Assembly: GCF_005844455.1 (NCBI RefSeq)
Contig: NZ_SPGF01000001.1
Coordinates: 60,374 to 124,373, forward strand
DNA from: Streptococcus mitis
GTDB lineage: Bacteria; Bacillota; Bacilli; Lactobacillales; Streptococcaceae
Direction: 5' to 3'
DNA: 64,000 bases
Both the position numbers and the translations under genes were made by a program. Below, one piece after another: positions 1 to 9,100 of this stretch. The notes under the pieces are model-generated. The model made no database searches, had not been told where the DNA came from, and was given only the letters and a program-made list of their open reading frames with translations. Every line of letters starts with the position of its first letter. The stretch's first letter is position 1.

Positions 1-1
1 G

Positions 2-1519
2 GAAAAGAAAAATCAGCTTTATAAAAGGTATAACAAGGAAACCTTAGTCGGTGGAAGTGTGATTGGAGCTGCAAAACTTGGTGAGGTTACAAGTAATTTT
101 CTATCATCTGGTAGTGATGAAAATGCATCGGTTGAAGCTGCTGAAAAAGGCTTAGGAAGTTCCTCTAAACTTATTCATGGTGTAAAGAATTATTCGAACA
201 AGAGAAAAAGTAAGAAGCTATATGATTTAGAAAAGAGCGATAGGAAAATCCAAAGTAGAAAATCTAAGCTTCAGTTTAGAAAGAGCATGGACGAGGTTAA
301 GAAGACCGACCAATATAAAAAAGCAAATGCTTATAAAAAGTTTCAAAAGAAGAAACAGATGAAGTTAGCTATCTATAAACAAAATAAGACAAGAATTAGA
401 GATAGAGTTAAAAAGACACTGATGGATACATTTAAGGTATCTAAAGACTTCATCATAAGAAAAGCAAAAGTGGCAGCAATAGTAGTAGCTGCCATAATTA
501 TTTTTGGAACTTTTGTATTTAACTTTGCAAGCATGACAATGGGTGGATTTGCTAATTCTACGAGCAGTGTTTTAACAACATCATATTTATCAAGACCAAA
601 TGTTTTAACTGAGATTAATCAAAGTTTTTCAAACAAGGAAAATGACTTATATAGCAAGCTTGAAAATGTAGAAAAGAATAATCCCGGATACGATGAATAT
701 ATCGTAAGAAAAAATGGAGATATTGGTCATAATGTTCATGAACTTTTATCCTATATCACTTCAAGATGTGGTGAAGTAAAGAGTTTATCTGAAGTTAGTA
801 ATATTTTAGATGACTTATTTAAGACTATGTACAATGTCGATTATAAAGAGGAAATAGAGATAAGATATAAGTCTGTAACTGAAACTTACACTGATGAAGA
901 TGGGAATGAATATACTGAGAGCCACGAAGAACCTTATGAGTATAGAAAACTCATTGTTACTTTAAGTAAAAGGGAAATGGATAGTGTGGTTCGAGAAGTC
1001 TTCGCAAAGTATCCAGATAATTTAAAGCATTATGAAACACTATTCCTTGCACAGGGGAATATGGGTGAAATGTTTGGCAACACGAATCTCATTACTGCAA
1101 ATGGTGGCATAGGTGGAGGAAAAGAATACGAAGCATCGTCTGATGTTCAAAAGAAAATTGTAAATGCAGCATATATTACTCCATCACCTGGAGCAGGTTG
1201 GTGTGCAATGTGGGTTTCTCAGGTTTATCAAAATGCAGGTCTTGGATATATCGGAGGTAATGCTAATGATATGTACCGAAACCATACATTTACTTCTGAT
1301 AGATCAAAGTTAAAAGTAGGAATGCTTGTAGCAGTTGAAAGTAGCAGTAGCGGTGGACAAGCTGGACTGACTTATGGTCATGTCGGAATTTATATTGGCG
1401 ATGGTAAGGTAATGGATAATATCGGAGTAGTTAGGGTAACAACCTTAGATGATTGGATTGCAACATTCTGTAAACACCATCCAGTAGGATTTGGATTTCC
1501 ACCAAACGTACAAAGATAG
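2..1519 (+). CDS. CD1108-type ICE cell-wall hydrolase (5' end outside window)
   Basis: Likely the peptidoglycan hydrolase of the ICE conjugation machinery, opening the wall for the mating channel. The frame is open from base 2 with no start there, so the gene begins upstream; the GTG at 59 is internal. After a long basic, coiled N-terminal stretch there is one membrane segment (near bases 470-540), then an extracellular part ending in an NlpC/P60 or CHAP-like domain: Cys in GWCAMWVSQVY (near base 1200) and His in YGHVGIYIGDG (near base 1380). This architecture and the next two genes match the CD1108-CD1107 block of Tn1549/CTn-type elements. Family is known by pattern; catalytic class is inferred from the Cys/His motifs. 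Confidence 0.8.
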   Translation, partial: EKKNQLYKRYNKETLVGGSVIGAAKLGEVTSNFLSSGSDENASVEAAEKGLGSSSKLIHGVKNYSNKRKSKKLYDLEKSDRKIQSRKSKLQFRKSMDEVKKTDQYKKANAYKKFQKKKQMKLAIYKQNKTRIRDRVKKTLMDTFKVSKDFIIRKAKVAAIVVAAIIIFGTFVFNFASMTMGGFANSTSSVLTTSYLSRPNVLTEINQSFSNKENDLYSKLENVEKNNPGYDEYIVRKNGDIGHNVHELLSYITSRCGEVKSLSEVSNILDDLFKTMYNVDYKEEIEIRYKSVTETYTDEDGNEYTESHEEPYEYRKLIVTLSKREMDSVVREVFAKYPDNLKHYETLFLAQGNMGEMFGNTNLITANGGIGGGKEYEASSDVQKKIVNAAYITPSPGAGWCAMWVSQVYQNAGLGYIGGNANDMYRNHTFTSDRSKLKVGMLVAVESSSSGGQAGLTYGHVGIYIGDGKVMDNIGVVRVTTLDDWIATFCKHHPVGFGFPPNVQR

Positions 1520-1534
1520 AAGGGAGTGGAAAAT

Positions 1535-1765
1535 GTGAATAGGGAACTGAATACTGTTAATAAAAAAATTCAAAAATTATTAGATAAGAAGGCTCAGATC
1601 GATAAAGATTTAGAGCCTTTATTTATTCGTAAAGAAGAACTATTAGACCAAGAATATGTAGTGATTTGTAGAGAGAACAATATCACTCTTGAGGAATTAG
1701 TGAAGATGTTCAAAGAGAAAAAAGAAAAGGAGAAATATAGTAATGAAAAGCAAATTAAAGAATAA
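1535..1765 (+). CDS. DUF4315-type small coiled-coil ICE protein
   Basis: A 76-residue, highly charged, predicted coiled-coil protein lying between the cell-wall hydrolase and the DUF4366 protein, the usual place of DUF4315 proteins in Tn1549-like ICEs. The frame is open from a GTG at 1526, but that codon lies in the ribosome-binding sequence (aagggagtgg); the GTG at 1535, eight bases downstream of ggag, is the better start. Its 3' end overlaps the next gene by 23 bases, suggesting translational coupling. Role unknown; presumably an accessory part of the conjugation apparatus. Confidence 0.7.
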   Translation: MNRELNTVNKKIQKLLDKKAQIDKDLEPLFIRKEELLDQEYVVICRENNITLEELVKMFKEKKEKEKYSNEKQIKE

Positions 1766-3350
1766 GAAAGTATTGGCCGCACTTATTGGAGCAGCGTTAC
1801 TTTTGGTTTCAATTATAGGTGTGATGACTGTAAATAAGCAGATTGTATTTGCAAAAGATGGAACTGTACTTTCAATGCTTAATCCGATTGAAGCTCTTGC
1901 AGAAACGGAAGAGAAATTTGAAGTAAAGATTAAATATGTATTTTCAGACGAGAAAGTATTTAAAGAGGAAATTATAAAAGCGGATAAAGGACAAATCCTT
2001 GATAGTGGTGATTTGCCAATGTTACCTGACGATATGAAATTCATTGATGATTTTCTTTATTATGAAGTCAAAGGTGATGGAAAAGATGAGATTATCCGTA
2101 GGATTGAAAAGATTGTAAAAGATAAAGCAACTCAGACTGAAAATGAGAAAGATAAAGAAAAGAAGCTTGAGGAAGTAAAACAGGATAAAGCCACTCAAAC
2201 AGAAGAAACTAAGAAAGATTCATCAACACAGACTGATATTGCCAAAAATGATTTAGATAAGATGGATAAGGAGTCTAAAGAATTAAAAGAAAAGGTAGAT
2301 AATCTTAGTAAGGAACTTAAGGATAAAGATAAGTTAAGTGATAAGCAAAAAGATAAAATCAAAAATTTAGAAGATGAAATTGAGTCTTTGGAAAAGAAAA
2401 TCAAAAAGGACAAGGACTCTGTTGATTCATCAAAAGAAAATATTGAGCTTAAAAAATCTATTGAAGAGTTAGAAAAGAAGACTAAGGAACTACAGGAAAA
2501 GCTCAATTCCATGAATAAGATAGGGACTAATTCTAATTCAACTATCTCAAATCCAGTACCGAAAAATAACGAATCTTTTAGCAAATTTATTCCAAGCACA
2601 CCTATAAATACAGGAAAAGGTAGCGATGCTTCTGGTAATACTTCAACACCGACATCTAAGACTGAAAACAAGGTAGAAACTAAGTCAGATAAAAAAGAGG
2701 AGAAACAGGAAATCCGTTATCCGAATAAGCTAACACCTAAACAGACTTCAAGTAATGGAGATACGTCTTCTATGGATGGAACAAGTAAGCCTGTAAATAC
2801 CAATAAAGGAGTAGAGTCAGAACCATCAAAGGCAAGAGGATCTGTTATAGAGAATAAGGATAATGCAAACAAAGATTATCCAATTCACCACAACGATGGT
2901 AAAGATAATAAGTCTACGGATATGTATTCAGCAGACGCAAGACAGTTTGTAACTTTTACAACTAAAAATGGAAAGACTTTTCATCTAATCATTAATCATG
3001 ATGAAGATAGCGAGAATGTAATGCTTTTAACAGAAGTTTCAGAAGATGATTTGTTAAATATGGTTGAAAAGAAAGAAACACAAAAGGAGATTGTAAAGGA
3101 AGATCCAATAAAAGAAGAGCCTAAACCAGTGAAAAAAGAAGAAAGTAGTAATATGGGAACATACTTAATTCTGATTCTTGTAGTAGCTGGAGCATTAGGT
3201 GCAGGTTATTACTTTAAGGTTGTTAAAAAGAAAGAGAATGAAGAACTTGAAGCATTAGAAGATGATGACGATGATTTTTTCTCAGAAGCTGATGAAAGTG
3301 AAGAAACATCAGAAATAGAGGTTGAAGAAATCGAAGAAGATGAAGAATAA
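1743..3350 (+). CDS. CD1107-type (DUF4366) membrane-anchored ICE protein
   Basis: A 535-residue surface or mating-pair protein. It has an N-terminal hydrophobic segment (about residues 9-35) that may be a signal peptide, a globular part to about residue 120, a Lys/Glu-rich coiled coil (about 125-255), a Ser/Thr/Asn/Pro-rich linker (about 260-385), a small DUF4366-like domain (about 395-440), a C-terminal membrane helix (about 475-495) and an acidic Asp/Glu tail. Three TQT[ED] motifs occur at residues 127-133, 148-154 and 159-165. The order hydrolase-DUF4315-DUF4366-topB is characteristic of Tn1549-type ICEs. Function in conjugation is inferred from position only. Confidence 0.75.
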   Translation: MKSKLKNKKVLAALIGAALLLVSIIGVMTVNKQIVFAKDGTVLSMLNPIEALAETEEKFEVKIKYVFSDEKVFKEEIIKADKGQILDSGDLPMLPDDMKFIDDFLYYEVKGDGKDEIIRRIEKIVKDKATQTENEKDKEKKLEEVKQDKATQTEETKKDSSTQTDIAKNDLDKMDKESKELKEKVDNLSKELKDKDKLSDKQKDKIKNLEDEIESLEKKIKKDKDSVDSSKENIELKKSIEELEKKTKELQEKLNSMNKIGTNSNSTISNPVPKNNESFSKFIPSTPINTGKGSDASGNTSTPTSKTENKVETKSDKKEEKQEIRYPNKLTPKQTSSNGDTSSMDGTSKPVNTNKGVESEPSKARGSVIENKDNANKDYPIHHNDGKDNKSTDMYSADARQFVTFTTKNGKTFHLIINHDEDSENVMLLTEVSEDDLLNMVEKKETQKEIVKEDPIKEEPKPVKKEESSNMGTYLILILVVAGALGAGYYFKVVKKKENEELEALEDDDDDFFSEADESEETSEIEVEEIEEDEE

Positions 3351-3387
3351 AATGCACCATAAATTATATGATTTTGGGTGCAAGTTA

Positions 3388-3421
3388 AAGGCGAGGGAGT
3401 ATTATCTTTCGCCTTATTTTA
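3388..3421 (+). terminator. Intrinsic terminator after the DUF4366 gene
   Basis: Inverted repeat aaggcga / tcgcctt followed by a T-rich tract (attttattt), 38 bases after the stop codon. It would separate the conjugation block from topB. Confidence 0.6.
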
Positions 3422-3441
3422 TTTGAAAGATTGGAGATAAT

Positions 3442-5148
3442 ATGGATTTAGTTATTGCAGAAAAACCGAGTGTAGCTATATCAATTGCAAAGGTGATAGG
3501 AGCTACAAAAAAGAAAGATGGATACTATGAGGGAAGTGGATATAGGGTATCATGGTGCGTAGGTCATCTGATTCAGATGGCAAATCCCGATAGCTATGAT
3601 GAAAAGTATGCTAAGTGGAATATGGAAGATTTACCGATTGTTCCAAGTGAGTATAAGTATGAGGTTTCAAAATCTACTAAGAAACAATTTAGTGTCTTGA
3701 AGAAACTATTGAATGATAAAGAAATAGAGAATGTAATAAATGCTTGTGATGCTGGTCGTGAAGGAGAAAGCATTTTTAGACTTGTCTATAATCAAGCAAA
3801 TTGTAAAAAGAAGATGAAACGACTTTGGATTTCATCAATGGAAGATAGTGCAATTAAAGATGGTTTCAATAACTTAAAAGATGGAAGTTACTACGATGAT
3901 TTATTTGAATCCGCCAAGGCAAGAGCGATTGCAGATTGGCTAGTCGGGATGAATATTAGTAGGCTTTATTCTTGCCTGTATAAGCAAAATTATAGTGTGG
4001 GAAGAGTACAAACACCTACACTTGCAATGATTGTAAATAGGGATGATGAAATCAGTAATTTCAAGAAAGAAAAATATTATACAGTTGAGCTTTCTTTAGA
4101 TAAATTTTCACTTTCTACAGACAGAATTGATGACAAGACTACCACAGAGCAGCTTATCAATTTAGTAGGTAATTCCATAGAAATTACTGATGTCTTTCAA
4201 AAAGAAAAGATAACAAAGCCTGAGTTACCTTTTGACCTTACAACACTTCAAAGAGAATGCAACAAGTATTTTGGATATAGTGCGAAACAGACACTTGATT
4301 ATGCTCAAAGTCTTTATGAGAAGAAGTTTATAACATATCCAAGAACTGATAGTAGATGCCTGACTGAAGATATGATTACAAGCGTCATTAATAATATCTT
4401 AGGCAAGAATGACTTTGATACTGAAAGAATTAAGATAGTGTTTAATTCTAAAAAAGTTACGGATCACCATGCGATTATACCAACAATCAGCTCATTAAAA
4501 GAAGATATTTCAACTCTTCCAGAAAGTGAAGCAAAGGTATATAGACTTATAACAAATAAACTCCACGCAAGTGTTGGATACCCTTTAGTAGAAAATACTA
4601 CAAAAATTGTTGCTGAGTTTGATGGTTTTGAATTTAGTAGTAGTGGCAAAGTGATTATTGATGAGGGATTCACTAAGTATTTAAAAGAATATAAAACTAA
4701 GAAAACTGAAGATACATTACTACCAGGTGTAAAGGTAGGCGAAGTATTTGAGATAAGAAATAAAGAAGTAAAAGAGAAATATACATCACCACCTAAGTAT
4801 TTTACGGAAGATACACTTTTAAAGGCTATGGAAGTAGCGGGTAATGACGCCTTAGAAAAAGGCATTGAGGTAGAAAGAAAAGGACTTGGCACACCGGCAA
4901 CTCGTGCAGGTATTATTGAAAACTTGATTTTCAAAGGTTTTATCGAAAGAGATAAAAAGAATCTAATTGCAACCAATAAAGGAATTAGTTTGGTGACTAT
5001 TGTTTCAGATACTTTTAAATCGGCAGAAACTACTGCTGAATGGGAAATGAAACTATCTGATATTGCTAATGGAAAGGCGAATAAGGATGATTTCTTAAAA
5101 TGTATTGAGAATGAAATAAGAGAAACAGTAGGGATATATCGTAAATAA
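3442..5148 (+). CDS. topB: DNA topoisomerase III (ICE-type TopB)
   Basis: Type IA topoisomerase of 568 residues, relaxing or decatenating DNA during ICE processing and transfer. The Toprim domain is at the N-terminus (LVIAEKPSVA at residues 3-12; acidic NACDAGREGE near residue 108), and the active-site tyrosine is Tyr299 in FITYPRTDSR. It is shorter than cellular TopB/TopA enzymes and has no C-terminal zinc-finger cysteines, as usual for mobile-element copies. ATG start preceded by ttggagataat. Followed by the ICE methyltransferase and helicase, as in related elements. Confidence 0.93.
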   Translation: MDLVIAEKPSVAISIAKVIGATKKKDGYYEGSGYRVSWCVGHLIQMANPDSYDEKYAKWNMEDLPIVPSEYKYEVSKSTKKQFSVLKKLLNDKEIENVINACDAGREGESIFRLVYNQANCKKKMKRLWISSMEDSAIKDGFNNLKDGSYYDDLFESAKARAIADWLVGMNISRLYSCLYKQNYSVGRVQTPTLAMIVNRDDEISNFKKEKYYTVELSLDKFSLSTDRIDDKTTTEQLINLVGNSIEITDVFQKEKITKPELPFDLTTLQRECNKYFGYSAKQTLDYAQSLYEKKFITYPRTDSRCLTEDMITSVINNILGKNDFDTERIKIVFNSKKVTDHHAIIPTISSLKEDISTLPESEAKVYRLITNKLHASVGYPLVENTTKIVAEFDGFEFSSSGKVIIDEGFTKYLKEYKTKKTEDTLLPGVKVGEVFEIRNKEVKEKYTSPPKYFTEDTLLKAMEVAGNDALEKGIEVERKGLGTPATRAGIIENLIFKGFIERDKKNLIATNKGISLVTIVSDTFKSAETTAEWEMKLSDIANGKANKDDFLKCIENEIRETVGIYRK

Positions 5149-5203
5149 TTTTTAGGGGAATGAGAGCTAATCTTGTTCCCTTAGTTTATTGGAGGTGATT
5201 AAA

Positions 5204-6151
5204 ATAGATGAGCTAAATGTATTGGAACTGTTTGGTGGTATAGGTGCCATTAGAAAAGCTTTAATAAGGCAAAAAATATCTCATAAGACGGTGGATTATG
5301 TAGAGATAGATAAGAATTGTGTTAAAAGTTATAATGCACTTTATGGCGAAGAATTTGAGCCTAAGAGTATAGTAGATTATCATCCGCCAGATGAAAGAAT
5401 AGATTTATTAATGCATGGCAGTCCCTGTCAAGATTTCAGTAGAAGTGGCTTAAAGAAAGGTGGCACAAAGGGTAGTGGTACAAGAAGTAGTCTTCTTTTT
5501 GAAACAATACGAATAATAGAAGAAATGAATATCAAGCCCAAGGTTGTGCTTTGGGAAAATGTAAAGGGAGTTCTCGATAAGAATATGAGAGCTTCCTTTT
5601 TTCATTACCTAAAAGAAATGGAAAGGCTTGGTTATGAGAATAAGTATGAAATTTTAAATGCTATGGACTTTGGAATACCACAAAAAAGAGAGCGTATCTT
5701 TGTTGTAAGTATCTTAGGTGAAAACTACTTTAATTTTTCTTCTTTAGAAAAGATAGAGGCAAAGGATATATCTAAGTTTTTAGAAAAAGATGTCTCTAAT
5801 CTTTATGAAGTAAAGCAAGAATCAATGCTTTCTCATATTAGAGGAGATCCTAAAAATAATCATTTCAAGGGCAGATTAAAAGTTATTGATAAGTTTGCCT
5901 ACACAATTTCCACCAAGCAAGTGCGTATTCCTAATTCAGGAATTATTGATTTAGGTAATGGCAAATATAGATATTTAACTGAGCGAGAATGCTTTAGACT
6001 TATGGGTTTTAATGATGAAGACTTTAATAAGCTAAAAGCTATTTATCCAGGAAGAAAAGGAAAATTATCGTCAATACTGTATAAACAAGCTGGAAATAGC
6101 ATTATCGTAAATGTGTTAGAAGCAATATTAAAAGAAATTTTGAAGAACTAG
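5204..6151 (+). CDS. ICE backbone DNA (cytosine-5-)-methyltransferase
   Basis: C5-cytosine methyltransferase of about 315 residues, probably masking the element from host restriction. It has motif I LELFGGIGA, motif IV HGSPCQDFS with the catalytic Cys, motif VI WENVKGVL, motif VIII QKRERIF and the C-terminal TERECFRLMGF...AGNSI block, so it looks intact. The start is odd: the strong Shine-Dalgarno ggaggtg (5191-5197) is followed six bases later by ATA (5204); ATT (5198) is the other candidate. The in-frame TTG 5189 and GTG 5195 fall in the Shine-Dalgarno itself, and the next TTG (5222) is too far away. Specificity cannot be read from sequence. Confidence 0.85.
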   Translation: MDELNVLELFGGIGAIRKALIRQKISHKTVDYVEIDKNCVKSYNALYGEEFEPKSIVDYHPPDERIDLLMHGSPCQDFSRSGLKKGGTKGSGTRSSLLFETIRIIEEMNIKPKVVLWENVKGVLDKNMRASFFHYLKEMERLGYENKYEILNAMDFGIPQKRERIFVVSILGENYFNFSSLEKIEAKDISKFLEKDVSNLYEVKQESMLSHIRGDPKNNHFKGRLKVIDKFAYTISTKQVRIPNSGIIDLGNGKYRYLTERECFRLMGFNDEDFNKLKAIYPGRKGKLSSILYKQAGNSIIVNVLEAILKEILKN

Positions 6152-6160
6152 GAGGTAAAG

Positions 6161-9100
6161 ATGAGAACGAATGATTTTTACAACATAATTGAGCTTGTAA
6201 AAAGAGATGTTTTAGATAGTGAAAGAGAATATCTAAAGCTTTTAAAAGTCATTGGAAATAACCAAAGATACGACTTTTTAAGTCAACTTAGTATCTATGA
6301 TAAAAATCCCAATGCAACTGCTTGTGCAAGCTTTGATATGTGGAGGGAAAGATTTAATCGAACTGTCATGAGAGGGCAAAAAGGGATACCTATTCTAAAT
6401 GACAGTAATGCTTTCCAAAAAGTAGGATATATCTTTGATATTAGTCAGACTGTATCAATGGATAAAAATGTTAATGAAGTGGAACTATGGTCTTTTGATA
6501 GAGAAAAGCATGAAAATACATTAAAGGATATGATTGAACTACAAGGATATGACTCAAGTGAAAGCCTATTGGAGAACCTATATTCCCTTAGCAGAATATA
6601 CGCGGATGAAAGCATATATGAGCTTGCGAATAATCTGAGGATTGCTGATGAAGATAGAAACTCATTTGTAAATTTTATGAGAAATTCTATTAGCTTTGCA
6701 ATTTCAAATAGATTTAACTTGGATTATCCTATTCCAATGAATAACGTACAAGAAAATTTCAAGTACTTAGATAGAATTTCTTTAATGAGTGTTGGTAACT
6801 GTATTTCCAATGCTTGTAGCAATATTATTGAAGCTACGATGGTTAGAACAAGAAATTTATCTGTCAATTACGACCTGACAAAGAGTATAGGTGCCGATTA
6901 TAATAAGCTTAATGAAAATAATAAAGAATTAGGAGGTATGGCGAATGCTATTCGATCAAATGACGAAAGAGATGATAATGACGGAAACCGAATTTTCAGA
7001 GCTGGAGAATACAGACGAGATAATTTTGATAATCAAGGAGAAGACTTTGAACAAACTGGAGGAAGAGAAGAAATTCATGGAAGAATTTCCGAATCCAATT
7101 TACGCAGTGATGAGATTGGACTTTCTAACAGAGAGCAACGAGGAGAAACACTATCAAATGCTAATAGACCTTTACAAAGAGAAGAGCCTAGTGAAACACT
7201 TGATGGAAGTTCAAAAGAGAGCCATCGACTTTATGAGGAAGGAAAAGCCGAAGATGATGGAAGCATGGAAAATAGAGAGCGAAACGAATCCAGAATACAA
7301 GGTAATGATTTCAGCCTTGAAAGAAATGGCAATCAAGGAAATAGTGGAAGCTTAGAAAAAATAATTGAGAAAACGAACGAGGGAGCAGAAAATGCTTCCT
7401 TTTTCTATTCTAAAGAAGATCCATACAATTTAATGACTGATGAAATGCTTGAGCGTGTTCCAAAACTTTATGATCAAGAACATACTGATCTGGCAGATAC
7501 TCAGGTTCATGCAGCATATATCATTCCATTTAGAAGCAATTGGACATGGTATATGACGGAATACGATAGGGAAACAGGCGATGCATTTGGTCTTGTTTTA
7601 GGAATTGAACCAGAGTGGGGATATTTTAATATTCATGAGCTTGAAGAACTTAATGCTCAAAGACTTATTTTAGAAGATTTTCCAAAGACTTTTAGAGAGC
7701 TTAAAGACAGAGAATTAAAAAAGCAGATGGATGAACATGAGCTTCAGATGGTCTTTAATGGGGAACTCAGTTTTGAAGATCAAGTAATTCCTAAAGAAGC
7801 TAGCAATCAAGTAATAGATAAATTTGAAGAAGAATTAAGCCCTAATTTTGCTGAAGAAGTTGCCTCTATTATGGAAGAATACGAAGTCCCAAGAGATGTT
7901 GCAATTAGCAGACTTGCCACTAGTAAATTAGAAGAAGCTCTTCAAGGAACAAACATTGGGATTGATGATTTTAATTTTGAACAATTAGAACAGATTATGA
8001 GTGCCATAAAGGAGTACGATTTTTATGGAAATGAAATTACTGAGATTGCAGATCCTAAACTTCCTGTATGGAAGATGGAACATTTAAAATGGCTGATTGA
8101 TGATTGGAACAAAGGCTTGGACGGTGTTACATCAGAAAAGATAAAGTATCTGAAAGAGTTAGACATTGAACTTGCTAAGTTTAATGTGCTTAAAGGTTAT
8201 CTAATGAATGATGAAGTAAGCATAAGTCAGATTGAAGAATTTAAGGATAACATTGACTTTGTTACGATGAGCGAGTTTGTTGATAGCCTTAAATACTACG
8301 CATATAACAATCAGAATGAGAAAGTAGCAGTTAAAGTCGGTAATGAATTTATACTTGCAAGTAAAAAAGATAGCTTAGATATTAGCCTTGAAGATACTGG
8401 AAGAAAAGTAGAAGTTGATGGAGTAGAATATTCACTTAATCGAGGAGTAGATTTTAAGGAAAGCACAAAGGTTGATACTTTGCTTGATAGCGGAAAATAT
8501 GAAGCATATAAGATTGCTGATTATGTTGTGGAAGCTACTCAAGTTGAAGTAAAACAAGAGACACTTTTTGATTACCTTAATCCAGAAGAAGATAAAGAAA
8601 AATCGTTAGATTTATCTATTGGAAAAACTGTCTACATGGATCATGAGGCATATAAAATTGATGATGAAGTGAGCTTTAATGAGATTCTAAAAAAGAATGA
8701 CTTAAGACTTGCTCCTCTAAGAAATGGCAATCATATGATGCCTATAGTAAGTTTTGCAGATGATAAAGAGTTATTAGAAAAGATTAGCTTTGATAGACCT
8801 AAACTACTTGTCGGAGACGAAGTTCACTATAAAGATAAAGACTACACTATAACTCGCTTTGACAAGATGGGTGGTGGTCTTAAGACTGCTACAATAAAAG
8901 ATAATGTTGAGTATCTTGGGGGAATGATTACGGGTTCAGAAGTTATTCCTTATAGATTAGAAAGTGATTTAGTAAAACTTTTTGGACTTGAGGAAAATAA
9001 ACAAGAGAAAGTATCAAACTTTAGAATTATAGAAGATATTTTCCCTGATAAACTTACTCCAAATGAAAGGTTAAATAATAATCTTGAAGCCATTTCAATG

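Noticed and set aside
2195..2671. 158-codon reverse frame opposite the DUF4366 gene
   Set aside because: Serine/leucine/phenylalanine-rich mirror of a Lys/Glu coiled coil; no ribosome site and no recognisable domain.
5189..5206. TTG 5189 as the methyltransferase start
   Set aside because: It overlaps the Shine-Dalgarno sequence, and nothing upstream could serve as a ribosome site for it.
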